From a virus, in the IMG/VR virus record IMGVR_UViG_3300020472_000157, positions 1 through 24,999 of that record: a DNA stretch of 24,999 bases. One strand, 5' to 3'. Of the stretch, positions 9,731-18,651 are shown piece by piece (position 1 is the first letter of the stretch; each line of letters begins with the position of its first letter). The translations under genes were made by a program, and so were the position numbers. Under the pieces are notes generated by a model. That model was not told the origin of the DNA, searched no databases, and saw only the letters and a program-made list of their open reading frames with translations.

Positions 9731-12700
9731 TTATCTCAATGCTAATATTAATGGTGTTAATTGTGCTTGGATTGCTCTATTAAAGTCTCTTCCTCTAATA
9801 GTTGATGTAGTTTGGTCTATCGTTAAACCATCACCAATTCTAAAATTACCTTTTTGATCCGTACTAGTAAATGGAACTTGTCCTCCATTTATAGCTATGA
9901 TTTCATTTTCAGGAACAGGTTCACCACCCTGGAATGGGTTTGCTCTATTTAGGTCAGTACCAGCACCGACATATTCAAACGAATGTGAACTGGTAATAAT
10001 ACGACTTAATCTTACAAACTCACAACTTACTCCTACACCAATGTTATAAGGTATGAATTCATTGAATGTTACTGTACTCATTCCACTATTAGTGGGTTCA
10101 GTAGCACTATCTACAGTATATAGAATTGGATCAGTATTAACAGCAGCACTTGCATTTCCACTAGAGAAAGTAACCGTAAGTTCTTGATCTGGAAGGAAAT
10201 TTCTACCACTAGCAATAACATCAATAGAACTAATACTACCAGCAGCACTAACATTAGCAGAAAACTCTGGTAAAATTGCTTCTGGGCCCTGTGGTGCTTG
10301 AACAATAACATTTGGTGGAGCACCTTGATTATACCCAGTTCCACCATTAACAATATCAATACTTCTAATTAATTGAAGTGGTTTAGTTATTAATCCATTG
10401 GCAGTACTATCAGCATAATCATCCATATTAATATGGAAATATGCTCCCTGACCATCAAAAGGTTTTCTAAAGTTTTGTTGAATATCTCTCACATTCTCTA
10501 ATATAATTGCGTCTTGACCAGCAATACTATTAACATCTGTATAACCAAAGAACTCAATATCTCCAACACCATCTGCCTTTAATCCTACATTACCAAAGGA
10601 TGAGTTAGAGTTTGTTAAATCACACTGACCACCCGATCCACAAAATATAGCAACATCACATCCAATAGTAAAGATAGAAACTAACTGAGCATATGCATTA
10701 TTGGTGAGTGATACACCAATACCATTTTCATTATACTGGGTAAATGAATCGCAAACCATAGATTTTAAATCTTGACCCAAATCATTGGTTCCTTCAAATG
10801 CAGCATTAACATAATCACCATCAATCTTCATTCCAATACTACCAGTCATAAAGTTAGTACAGTTTCTAACATAAGGACTTCTATATCTTCCACCCTCAGC
10901 TGGGTTTGTTCTTGATGGTCCTTGGTTTGCTGGTCCAAGTGCTGTATATCCAGTTACTGCTTGATAATCAGTACCTCCACTAATACCTGCTGATGTAGGA
11001 GGGAATGCGACAGCACCACAATTAGGATGATTAGTAGAACTTGTAGATCCAGCAAAATTCATATTTTGAATTAAACATCCTGCTCTAACTTGGAATACAT
11101 CCTTATTAACATTATTAGGAACAATAGTTACAAGTCTTAAATCTTCACCAGTAACAGTAACTTCAGTTCTAAGACCGACTGGATTATTTTCATAATAAAC
11201 ACCAGAACGAACTTTGATTGTATCTCCTGTCATCGCAATTGCTGCTGCACCACCTATAGTTCTTTTTGCATCTCCTTCCAATAATCCAGTATTACTATCA
11301 CATCCATTAATTGATACCCAGATAGTATTTTTTGTCTCAACACCAGAAGGTCTCCATGATACACCAACTCCTGTAGCTGCTAAACGATAATCAGTTTTAC
11401 ATACACCAACTTCATCTGAGAATCCAATATCATTATTCTTATCTGCTATATGTGACTTTAAAGTTAATGTACTACCAATACCAACTTCATCTTTAAATGT
11501 AGAAAAACCAACAAATGTAGATATACCTGTTACAGAAAGAGCAGAACCAACATTTACATTACCTTCAATACCAGCACCACCTTCAGTAATTACTAAGGCA
11601 CCAGTATCTCTAGTAGTTGATTGAGTAGATGATTCTAAGTAAGTAACTCCACCAACATATAACTTTTTCTGAATAGCAGTACCACCATCAACGGTTAGAG
11701 ATCCTCCATTAGTTTTGGATGATGCATCTGTTTGTAAATTAAAATTAACAGCACCATCAATATCTAAGGTTCCACGCCCAACAGTATTACCATCAGAAGT
11801 ACTAACTGTAAATTTACTTACACTACCATCATTCTGTATATCAAATTTTTTAGAATCAGCATTAATAATAACATCATCTTGGAAAGTTGCTTCTCCATCT
11901 ACATTTAATGTAGTATTAAATTCAGCATGTAAATCAACGTCTATTTGATTGTTAAAGAATGCTATACCATCTACAATTAATTGATCCCTAAGACGAACTT
12001 TTTTATAACTATCTAATCCATAATCATCATCAGCTCTTGTCGTTGCAATACCAACATTACCATTATTATCAATTACAAAAGGTGTTGTATCTGGATTTGT
12101 AGAATCTTCAACATATACCGCATTTCCAGTACCTGTTTGTCGAATATCCAACATATTACCACTACTAGTTCCATGAATAAATGCTCCTGTTCCAACTCCT
12201 GTTGGTACAATATCAGCTCTAACATGACTAGCAGGTGTTGCATTACCAAAACCAACAGGAGTCATCCTGTAAATTCCAGAATTAGTACCACTACTTGCGG
12301 CATCAAAATCATAACCCCATAAATCAAAAGTAGTAACCGTTGCTATTCCACTATGTTCATAAGGACCAATATCCCAATTAACAGTTTGAGATACTCCTAA
12401 TAATGAATTCTTATTTAAAGTAACATTTCCAACACCAATTTCATTAACTGATGCTTCACCAGCAGCAAGAAGATCTGTAGGAGTACCAATATCAGGTTTA
12501 AAAACCCAACCAACTTCAACAGTTGCTGTAGAAATGGATACTACGTTACTTCCAGCACCAATAGTACCACTTCGATCATTAATTACTCTATTCCATATAG
12601 GTAAATTAGTTGTAGCATTAAGTGTATCCGTACCAACACCAAGACTATTAAATTGAACAAAATTTATAGTATCAAATGTTTGAGCAACACCAACAGTAGG

Positions 12701-13312
12701 AATATATTCACCCTCATTTTGAATCTTAATTCCTTCCGTATCTTCACTAGGAGGTGTTGGTTGCCATCTAATACCAAATTCATCCCTCTTCAACCAATAA
12801 TTATTAAGTCCTGGAGAACCAACACGGTCATAGAGATTCCTAGAAATATGAGCACTACCGTCAATATCAAGTTTTAATGGGCCATTAGCTTCGTCACTAA
12901 ACAATGCATTATCATCAATCCAATTACCATATGGATTTGTTGTTCCAATTCCAACAGTACCCAATCCAGTGACTACCATGGAATCGGAACCACCTATTCC
13001 AACCTGAAAAGATTCTATAGGAGTAACAGTATGAACACCTACCCTATTAGTACTATCTTTAGCAGTAAATATAGTACCACCAACACCAACTTCAAATTCT
13101 TTATTTACCGTTAGGTAATTAATATTTAATCTACCATCGATTGTTACATCATCTTTAAATGTTGCGATTCCTACAAAAATTGATGATTTATCTACATGTA
13201 TATACTGTGTATTCAGTCTATCAAATTCATATTGGAAGTCACCGTAAACATAAACATTCTCAAATACGGAATTACCTGTTTGATTGAAATCGGCGTTTAT
13301 TAATCCAGACAT
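9731..13312 (-). CDS. Large virion structural protein with parallel beta-helix domain
   Basis: A 1193 aa protein probably forming a fibre or tailspike-like part. Residues 1-650 are a beta-rich shaft with fibre motifs such as GIGTTNP at 121-127, GNVGIATT at 418-425, LTVNKEFEVG and IFVGIATFKDDV. Residues of about 663-935 look like a right-handed parallel beta-helix: a TIWVSINGCDSNTG entry, GDTIKVRSGVYYENNPV at 696-712, then stacked short strands with cysteines (GCLIQNMNFAG, VRNCTNF, FCGSGGQC). This fold occurs in pectate lyases and tailspikes, but no catalytic triad is evident. Residues 984-1060 hold a GxGY module (IVNGGTGYNQGAPPNVIVQA) shared with the 568 aa protein. The end (GNFRIGDGLTIDQ, then AQLTPLILAL) resembles a C-terminus common in cyanophage structural proteins. 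It starts 2 bp after the upstream gene and is followed 1 bp later by the next. Its exact particle location is unknown. Confidence 0.75.
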   Translation of the reverse strand: MSGLINADFNQTGNSVFENVYVYGDFQYEFDRLNTQYIHVDKSSIFVGIATFKDDVTIDGRLNINYLTVNKEFEVGVGGTIFTAKDSTNRVGVHTVTPIESFQVGIGGSDSMVVTGLGTVGIGTTNPYGNWIDDNALFSDEANGPLKLDIDGSAHISRNLYDRVGSPGLNNYWLKRDEFGIRWQPTPPSEDTEGIKIQNEGEYIPTVGVAQTFDTINFVQFNSLGVGTDTLNATTNLPIWNRVINDRSGTIGAGSNVVSISTATVEVGWVFKPDIGTPTDLLAAGEASVNEIGVGNVTLNKNSLLGVSQTVNWDIGPYEHSGIATVTTFDLWGYDFDAASSGTNSGIYRMTPVGFGNATPASHVRADIVPTGVGTGAFIHGTSSGNMLDIRQTGTGNAVYVEDSTNPDTTPFVIDNNGNVGIATTRADDDYGLDSYKKVRLRDQLIVDGIAFFNNQIDVDLHAEFNTTLNVDGEATFQDDVIINADSKKFDIQNDGSVSKFTVSTSDGNTVGRGTLDIDGAVNFNLQTDASSKTNGGSLTVDGGTAIQKKLYVGGVTYLESSTQSTTRDTGALVITEGGAGIEGNVNVGSALSVTGISTFVGFSTFKDEVGIGSTLTLKSHIADKNNDIGFSDEVGVCKTDYRLAATGVGVSWRPSGVETKNTIWVSINGCDSNTGLLEGDAKRTIGGAAAIAMTGDTIKVRSGVYYENNPVGLRTEVTVTGEDLRLVTIVPNNVNKDVFQVRAGCLIQNMNFAGSTSSTNHPNCGAVAFPPTSAGISGGTDYQAVTGYTALGPANQGPSRTNPAEGGRYRSPYVRNCTNFMTGSIGMKIDGDYVNAAFEGTNDLGQDLKSMVCDSFTQYNENGIGVSLTNNAYAQLVSIFTIGCDVAIFCGSGGQCDLTNSNSSFGNVGLKADGVGDIEFFGYTDVNSIAGQDAIILENVRDIQQNFRKPFDGQGAYFHINMDDYADSTANGLITKPLQLIRSIDIVNGGTGYNQGAPPNVIVQAPQGPEAILPEFSANVSAAGSISSIDVIASGRNFLPDQELTVTFSSGNASAAVNTDPILYTVDSATEPTNSGMSTVTFNEFIPYNIGVGVSCEFVRLSRIITSSHSFEYVGAGTDLNRANPFQGGEPVPENEIIAINGGQVPFTSTDQKGNFRIGDGLTIDQTTSTIRGRDFNRAIQAQLTPLILALR

Positions 13313-13314
13313 AT

Positions 13315-13869
13315 CTACTTACCAAAAAATTTATCTGAAATTGCCTGACCGACAAAACCACCAGGTCCGAAAGAAATTCCAGCACCCCAACTTAATTTTA
13401 AATGTTGTGGTAAATTTCCTTTTTTACCATCTACCTGAATTCTAGTAGCATTTAATCGAATCTCTTTAGTACCATGTTTATCACTATCACCAATCTGAAT
13501 ATCATTTGCTTTAAGAATAATCTTATCTGCTGCTAATGTAAGAGTACTTGATGCCTTTATTCCTATAGACTTCTGTGTGGAATTGATTTGAATATCTCCA
13601 CCATGTGAAAAAATACTTAAACTCTCAGTTGAAGGATTATCCTTTGCACCAGCTTCAATTAATAATTCAGCTTCAGTTTGTAATCTAGTAATACCAGCTC
13701 CACCAGCATTAGAATGATGATGTGCCAATATAAAATTAGCAGCATTATCATTTGACATTTTTATTGCTGCTGCTTCTGGACTAAAATCACTACTCTCTGG
13801 ATTACCAGACTCTATATAACAATTTGGCCCAAAACAATCTCTAGTTCTAGCATCTTGTGATCCTGACAT
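13315..13869 (-). CDS. Probable central spike protein (gp5 C-terminal/VgrG-like beta-helix)
   Basis: A 184 aa protein. Residues of about 66-150 are a run of short alternating beta strands: LLIEAG, LSIFSHGGDIQINS, SIGIKASSTLTLAADK, IILKANDIQIGD and EIRLNATRIQVDG. This pattern resembles the triple-stranded beta-helix of T4 gp5 and VgrG spikes. The N-terminus has a CX4C pair (Cys12, Cys17) and a His run at 50-52; the C-terminus is Gly/Phe-rich. It lies in the hub cluster, three genes after the gp27-like gene, as expected if the gp5 functions are split between genes. A PAAR-type tip protein is not obvious in the window. Identification rests on strand pattern and context only; another small baseplate protein is possible. 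Confidence 0.5.
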   Translation of the reverse strand: MSGSQDARTRDCFGPNCYIESGNPESSDFSPEAAAIKMSNDNAANFILAHHHSNAGGAGITRLQTEAELLIEAGAKDNPSTESLSIFSHGGDIQINSTQKSIGIKASSTLTLAADKIILKANDIQIGDSDKHGTKEIRLNATRIQVDGKKGNLPQHLKLSWGAGISFGPGGFVGQAISDKFFGK

Positions 13870-13870
13870 A

Positions 13871-15577
13871 TTACTTACCTACACAATCAATTACTTGCAC
13901 TACTTCACCCTGAGGTCTAGTCTTGGATAACACAGGTCTCAAAATTGCACCTACTCCAGTTTCACTATTGATATTTAGTTCTGGTAAATCACCATAGGCA
14001 ATTTGTTTTACTAACTTTCCACCAATAACTCTACCATCAACAATTTCCAATTCAAAATTTTCTAAAGTATCAGTTTCTTCATAGCCACTTCCTGGTTCTT
14101 CAATGATAACCTTATCAACAAATAAAGGAACTTCATCATCTTCAGCAGGATAATTTTCACCTGGAGATAATATTGTAATACTTGTAATCTGACCGTAAGT
14201 GGGAGATTTTGGATTCTGGTCAACGTGTGCCTTAGCATATGCACCATATCCTTGATTACACTCATCATCAAATACTACTACAGGATCACTTGTATAACCT
14301 CTACCAGGATGATCAATTTCTACACCAACAATACTTGCAGTTCTTTGGACTTCACTAAATATATCTTCCGTATCTAATCTATTAATAAATTTTCCAAGAA
14401 TAACTTTACCTATACCACCAGATCCACCTCCACCAAAAATTTGAACCAATGGTCCTCCACACGAAATTGGATTTCCTGTATTACATGGGCCAATATCAGA
14501 TGCTTCTGATAATGGACTCCCAAATATATTCCAAGCACCATATTCCTTTTCAAAGTCTGTCGATAAATTACTTGCTGCCTGAGTAATAGCAGTTCCACTA
14601 AACATTTTAGAGAAACTATCTGAAATACCATCACCAGAAGTTCCAGGTCTTGGGCCCTTACCAAGAACATATTTTGAACTTGAAGGACAATCAGGTTTAT
14701 CACCACAATCGGCAAATGATTGTACTTTTTGAAGAACGTTTATACCACCATTTAAAAAATCTTTTACATTAAAAGCCATTCCCAAACCATCAGCAACTGG
14801 ACCCAATAAAGGTCCAGTAACCTCATCTAAAGTATTAACAATTTTATTATTAATTGCTCCCATTACTTGTTGAACAGCACACGCAGGAACATTTGTCACA
14901 TTTTTAACTGCAGCACTAAGTAAATCACTTATCGTACCAGCTAAAGCATCTGTTATTTTTGCAGCAGAACAATATACACCATCCAATAGAGAACTAACAC
15001 CTGGTATCATACCCTCCTGAAATTTAGTTACATCTTCAAGTGCTTTGGGATAAGGATATGCTGGACTAACCATCGCAAATGTTGCTGCTGATATTGATTT
15101 AAATTTTGATTGTATCTCACTTTCCAATTTATCATTCAATGACCCTACCATTTTGTTGGAGAACTTTGTCATGGTATGACTCATTACAGAAGAGGCAGCC
15201 TTTATCTCATTAGGCATATTTAATGCTGCACTTGCTGGGCCAGTAATTTTATCAAAGAAATTATTTAATTGTGCTTCCATCTCATCCAGTGTTGTATCCT
15301 GACAAGGATTTGCTGGAATAATTGTTTTCCCTGTTGTAATACTATCTGGTATATTTTGTGATCTTGCTACCCTAATAAATTGATTTCTCTTAACCTGTTC
15401 TACAGGTGAAAGTTTATTAAGTGGAATAGGGCCAACACCCTTAAAATCACTGGGAAACTTATCCTTATATTGAGAAATAACATTTTGTAATTTTGAATCA
15501 GCAGGATCTGCCTGTATCAATTTTTTTACATAATTGATATTTCCAGTACTTAATTTTGATGGGGCAGGTGTCTTCAT
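13871..15577 (-). CDS. Baseplate/hub-associated structural protein with GxGY modules, unknown role
   Basis: A 568 aa protein of a type seen beside cyanophage hub genes. Residues 1-270 are mostly helical, with amphipathic stretches (EAQLNNFFDKITGPASAALN; SNKMVGSLNDKLESEIQ). Residues 280-390 are Gly/Ser/Cys-rich. Residues of about 415-550 contain two or three small beta modules marked by HPGRGYTSDPVVVFDD, SPGENYP and EEPGSGYEETDTL, a motif also present in the 1193 aa protein. Nine cysteines (92, 203, 233, 291, 297, 365, 373, 440, 565) are many for a T4-like tail protein. No lysozyme or peptidase motif is seen. Its 31 bp upstream gap holds a late-promoter match, and its end lies 1 bp before the next gene, so it probably heads a late transcript for the spike and fibres. 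The position between OB-fold and spike-like genes suggests a hub or spike part; function unproven. Confidence 0.6.
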   Translation of the reverse strand: MKTPAPSKLSTGNINYVKKLIQADPADSKLQNVISQYKDKFPSDFKGVGPIPLNKLSPVEQVKRNQFIRVARSQNIPDSITTGKTIIPANPCQDTTLDEMEAQLNNFFDKITGPASAALNMPNEIKAASSVMSHTMTKFSNKMVGSLNDKLESEIQSKFKSISAATFAMVSPAYPYPKALEDVTKFQEGMIPGVSSLLDGVYCSAAKITDALAGTISDLLSAAVKNVTNVPACAVQQVMGAINNKIVNTLDEVTGPLLGPVADGLGMAFNVKDFLNGGINVLQKVQSFADCGDKPDCPSSSKYVLGKGPRPGTSGDGISDSFSKMFSGTAITQAASNLSTDFEKEYGAWNIFGSPLSEASDIGPCNTGNPISCGGPLVQIFGGGGSGGIGKVILGKFINRLDTEDIFSEVQRTASIVGVEIDHPGRGYTSDPVVVFDDECNQGYGAYAKAHVDQNPKSPTYGQITSITILSPGENYPAEDDEVPLFVDKVIIEEPGSGYEETDTLENFELEIVDGRVIGGKLVKQIAYGDLPELNINSETGVGAILRPVLSKTRPQGEVVQVIDCVGK

Positions 15578-15598
15578 ATAATTATATTTCTTATATAT

Positions 15599-15606
15599 TA
15601 TTTATT
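15599..15606 (-). promoter_or_regulatory. Late promoter element AATAAATA
   Basis: The minus strand reads AATAAATA here, fitting the relaxed T4-type late consensus NATAAATA. It lies 21 bases before the ATG of the 568 aa gene, in the only sizeable gap (31 bp) between the gp26 leader and the left fibre genes. It could drive the spike and fibre genes to its left. Identified by pattern only. Confidence 0.6.
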
Positions 15607-15608
15607 AG

Positions 15609-16247
15609 TTAAAAAGGAAGATTGCTAAGAGTGTCATTAATAGTATCAGTAGCAGTACCAATAGCATTATTAATCTCATCCATAGTAGGTGGAGGAGGAA
15701 AAGCACCTACAGTAGGTATTACAGGACCACCACCTTTTAATAATTGATCAAGAGCAGGTTGTCTACCTCCTTTAGAAGGAGATATTGCTTTAGGACTATC
15801 AACACCTACAGCTTCTTCTGTTTCTTGTCTTCTTAATAAAATACCAGGTTTAGTTGAACCCACAAATCCTGTTTTTGGTTCAAATCTACCCTTTCCATAC
15901 TTAACACCAGCAGTTCTTCCTAATAGATGTAATATTATTGGATTTTGTCTTCTATCACCATCTAAAAACTTACCAAGAACAACGTCACCTTGAGATAATC
16001 TAGGTTTTCTAGCTCTATTACCACCCCCACTTCCATCAGAAACACCTAAAGCAGTTAATGCAAAAACAATTTCTTCATCTTTTATAGAATCATCAAGTGG
16101 ATGATATCCCATAATAGCAACTCTATATCGATACCCAAATCCAGCATTACCATTAATCTGATCTTTCTGGCAAGCATACGGTAATATTATACCAATCCAT
16201 TCATTGGTACTTAATCCATAAAAATCTAAATCTGAAAGGTTACTCAT
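15609..16247 (-). CDS. gp5: gp5-like baseplate hub OB-fold protein (no lysozyme domain)
   Basis: A 212 aa protein. Residues of about 16-112 match the layout of the N-terminal OB domain of T4 gp5 and VgrG-type hubs: EWIGIILPY, then YRVAIMGYHPLDDSIKDEE, then the acidic/aromatic FALTALGV, a Gly-rich loop (SDGSGGGNR), LSQGDVVLGKFLDGDRRQNP and an IILHLLGRT strand. This domain normally sits on the gp27 trimer at the tail tip. The rest is low-complexity (KAISPSKGGRQP; GAFPPPP) with a short C-terminal helix. T4 gp5 is 575 aa with OB, lysozyme and beta-helix parts; here the lysozyme part is absent and the spike seems to be a separate gene. The ATG overlaps the gp27-like stop codon by one base (TAATG), consistent with hub partners made together. 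The OB assignment is fairly firm; the gene name is by homology of domain and context. Confidence 0.7.
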   Translation of the reverse strand: MSNLSDLDFYGLSTNEWIGIILPYACQKDQINGNAGFGYRYRVAIMGYHPLDDSIKDEEIVFALTALGVSDGSGGGNRARKPRLSQGDVVLGKFLDGDRRQNPIILHLLGRTAGVKYGKGRFEPKTGFVGSTKPGILLRRQETEEAVGVDSPKAISPSKGGRQPALDQLLKGGGPVIPTVGAFPPPPTMDEINNAIGTATDTINDTLSNLPF

Positions 16248-17578
16248 TATTTGTTATCGGATGAATGTAAACCATAGGAATCTCTCACTAAACATAAAGA
16301 ACTTACAGCTCTTTCAGAATCAAAATAATGGCAGAGACATTGAATTATATAGTTACCACTTTGCTTTTGATCTGGGCCCATTTCCTTATTATCAGTTATA
16401 CTTTCAATTTCTAAACGAATATTATCACCTGCTTTTAAATCCGTATTACATGGAATAGTTATAGCATGTTGTTGAGAAAATAATAAATTATATCTTGTAG
16501 TTCCTGCAGCATAATAAAATTCTGGATTATTATTTGGATTAACATTCTCTTCATTACCACCAATATTCATTACAGCAGTTTGAACTCTATGAAATTTATT
16601 ACCAGTTCCAAAATCCTCCTCTAAAATCTTAGGAACACCTGGTTTCTGACCAAGTGTAGAGAACTTAGGATCTCTGTATAATTTTTCCTGTTCAACAGTA
16701 ATATCAATTTCAGTAAATCCATAAGTAGAAGGATTAAAGAATATAGTTTTATTACCATACACCCCAGATCTAATTTGTGTTAAAAGATTTTGATCTTTTA
16801 TAACATTTAAATAAGAAATTTTAAAATCATTTTTATCATTATTTGTTTGTTGAGATGCTTCAACTTTAGAATTATAATGATAAGTATAATCTGGTTTCTT
16901 ATTAATTAAACTATCAACAGAAAGATAATTAAAACCCGTCTTAGTTTCGTAAGCAAAATATCCAGGATTTGCAGTATTCTGTGGTATTGTTTGTTTTGCC
17001 AACATAACAATCATATCAAAAGGTCTCTTTGTCATTCCAGCAAATGAATATGAATTACTAGAATCATCAACATTTATCATATCTTTAGGCAATTTCAATT
17101 CATTTTTAAGAATTGTCTTAATAGATTCTGTAATATTTCCAGTATAATGTTTAGTAAGTCTCTTTGTATTATTTGCCCATCCTATCCTAGAAACAAATCT
17201 TACTTGTACAATTTCTGATTGAGAAGATTTTGATAACACCTGCACCTCACTCACATAAAATCTTTTATGTGGATTTTTCTTAGATGCAAAATCCACACCT
17301 TTGCCCACATCATTCTTAATTTTCATTAAAATCTCACATCCAACCTCTAACGGAAGTGCACTATGAAGAGATGCAAATCGTTTCTGAGTATCCTTACTGG
17401 ATTTGGCAGATTTACTGGTACTAATAATAGTAGTAGTTCCTGTTATATAAGGAGATAATATATTTTCATAATAATAGATATTACCAACTCTAAACTGAGC
17501 CTTTGCAAAATCTACTTCATTCTTACCATCAGCAGAAATTATTTTAAATATTTCATATTTTGGTGCTTCTTGTGCCAT
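16247..17578 (-). CDS. gp27: Baseplate hub subunit gp27-like
   Basis: A 443 aa protein, somewhat longer than T4 gp27 (391 aa), which forms the trimeric torus linking tail tube and spike. Features consistent with the gp27/VgrG N-terminal fold include early strands (KYEIFKIISADG; FRVGNIYYYENILSPYITG at 29-47), YFAYETKTGFNYLSVDSLI at 207-225, and a late module with TIPCNTDLKAGDNIRLEIES at 374-393 followed by GNYIIQCLCHYFD and SSLCLVRDSYG. The last block resembles the final barrel of hub proteins, where a small loop precedes a GxYLIxxxxH strand. Its ATG overlaps the upstream stop, and its own stop overlaps the OB-protein start (both TAATG), fitting a co-translated hub group. The main alternative is a divergent hub protein given another name. 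Confidence 0.72.
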   Translation of the reverse strand: MAQEAPKYEIFKIISADGKNEVDFAKAQFRVGNIYYYENILSPYITGTTTIISTSKSAKSSKDTQKRFASLHSALPLEVGCEILMKIKNDVGKGVDFASKKNPHKRFYVSEVQVLSKSSQSEIVQVRFVSRIGWANNTKRLTKHYTGNITESIKTILKNELKLPKDMINVDDSSNSYSFAGMTKRPFDMIVMLAKQTIPQNTANPGYFAYETKTGFNYLSVDSLINKKPDYTYHYNSKVEASQQTNNDKNDFKISYLNVIKDQNLLTQIRSGVYGNKTIFFNPSTYGFTEIDITVEQEKLYRDPKFSTLGQKPGVPKILEEDFGTGNKFHRVQTAVMNIGGNEENVNPNNNPEFYYAAGTTRYNLLFSQQHAITIPCNTDLKAGDNIRLEIESITDNKEMGPDQKQSGNYIIQCLCHYFDSERAVSSLCLVRDSYGLHSSDNK

Positions 17579-18648
17579 TATGGTAACCTCATCGATGATG
17601 AACTAGATGGAAGTGGTGTTGGAAGTTTAGGAGCCATAGCAATTAAATTAGAATTACCAGATACTGGAACTTCTCTTTCAATTGTCATTACAATAGTTTT
17701 TGGTCTCTTTTTCTTATCAGTTACTAATTGAGTAGATGGTTTAATACTCTTTGCTATCGGTGTGGACTGCATATTAAATGAATTAGAATCTGTAGATCTA
17801 TTAAGTCTAGAAATAGATTGATCTAATCCAAACATACTACTACTCACATTACCTTGTTTAAGAGGTTTATTTTCTGTCCATCTTCTATAAATTTCAGCAC
17901 CACCATGAGTGAGTTTAAAATCAGATCCACTACCATCTCGCTTAAATCTTATAGCTGTTACACCTTTACCATCAAAATTCATTGGATTTTGTAATGTCCC
18001 ACCTTCATTAAGAGTTTGGACGGGAGTACCTTGCTCTGGAGGAGGGGTAACTGATGGATTAGAATCAAATTCAGCTGAATTATTATCTGTAGATGATTCT
18101 ACAGGACCTTGTTGAGTAGTTTCTTGTTCTTTATTACTTTGAACTACATCACCCAATTCATCAAGTTGCTCATCAGCATCAGCATTAGCTATTTTTAATT
18201 CCTTATCTAAATTATCAAGTTCCTGTGAAGTTTTACGTGGATTAAAAGTATTAAATATACCTTGTATTATAGTACCAACAAACCCAAGAACCTTCGCAAA
18301 AGTATCCCAAATCGGTTTTATAAAATTAATAAAATCCCCAATACCTTTTACTATTTTTGGTAAAAATTTTACCATATATCCTGCTATAATAAATCCAAAG
18401 AAATCTAAAACCTTACTTAGAAAACTCTTACCAGGTGTAGAAATAGATGCAAATACCTTTTTAACTGGACCTAAATTTGATTTCTCAACATTAGATTCCA
18501 TTTGTTTCCTACGTTCTTGCTCTTTTGTTCGTTTAACAAGAACACTCTTTGTACGATCCAATTTTACTATTTTTTTATTCTTTGATATTAAAACAGATTT
18601 AATATTAGTCGCAGTTATTTTTATTCTTTGTAATTGTTTTTGTTCCAT
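17578..18648 (-). CDS. Tape-measure-related structural protein with hydrophobic segments
   Basis: A 356 aa protein with no firm family match. Residues 1-55 are very basic (repeated K/R, VKRTKEQERRKQME). Residues of about 62-133 form a hydrophobic helical region (KVLDFFGFIIAGYMVKFLPK; FAKVLGFVGTIIQGIFN) that aligns by eye with residues 178-245 of the next protein upstream. An acidic, Q/N-rich coiled-coil-like stretch follows (140-200), then a Pro-rich linker, then GKGVTAIRFKRDGSGSDFKL near 228-246 and a low-complexity end. In T4 the tape measure gp29 and hub protein gp28 are encoded near gp27, so this may be a second tape-measure-like or hub chaperone protein. It starts 3 bp after the 585 aa gene's stop. 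Membrane insertion during DNA entry is possible but only inferred. Confidence 0.5.
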   Translation of the reverse strand: MEQKQLQRIKITATNIKSVLISKNKKIVKLDRTKSVLVKRTKEQERRKQMESNVEKSNLGPVKKVFASISTPGKSFLSKVLDFFGFIIAGYMVKFLPKIVKGIGDFINFIKPIWDTFAKVLGFVGTIIQGIFNTFNPRKTSQELDNLDKELKIANADADEQLDELGDVVQSNKEQETTQQGPVESSTDNNSAEFDSNPSVTPPPEQGTPVQTLNEGGTLQNPMNFDGKGVTAIRFKRDGSGSDFKLTHGGAEIYRRWTENKPLKQGNVSSSMFGLDQSISRLNRSTDSNSFNMQSTPIAKSIKPSTQLVTDKKKRPKTIVMTIEREVPVSGNSNLIAMAPKLPTPLPSSSSSMRLP

Positions 18649-18651
18649 TTA

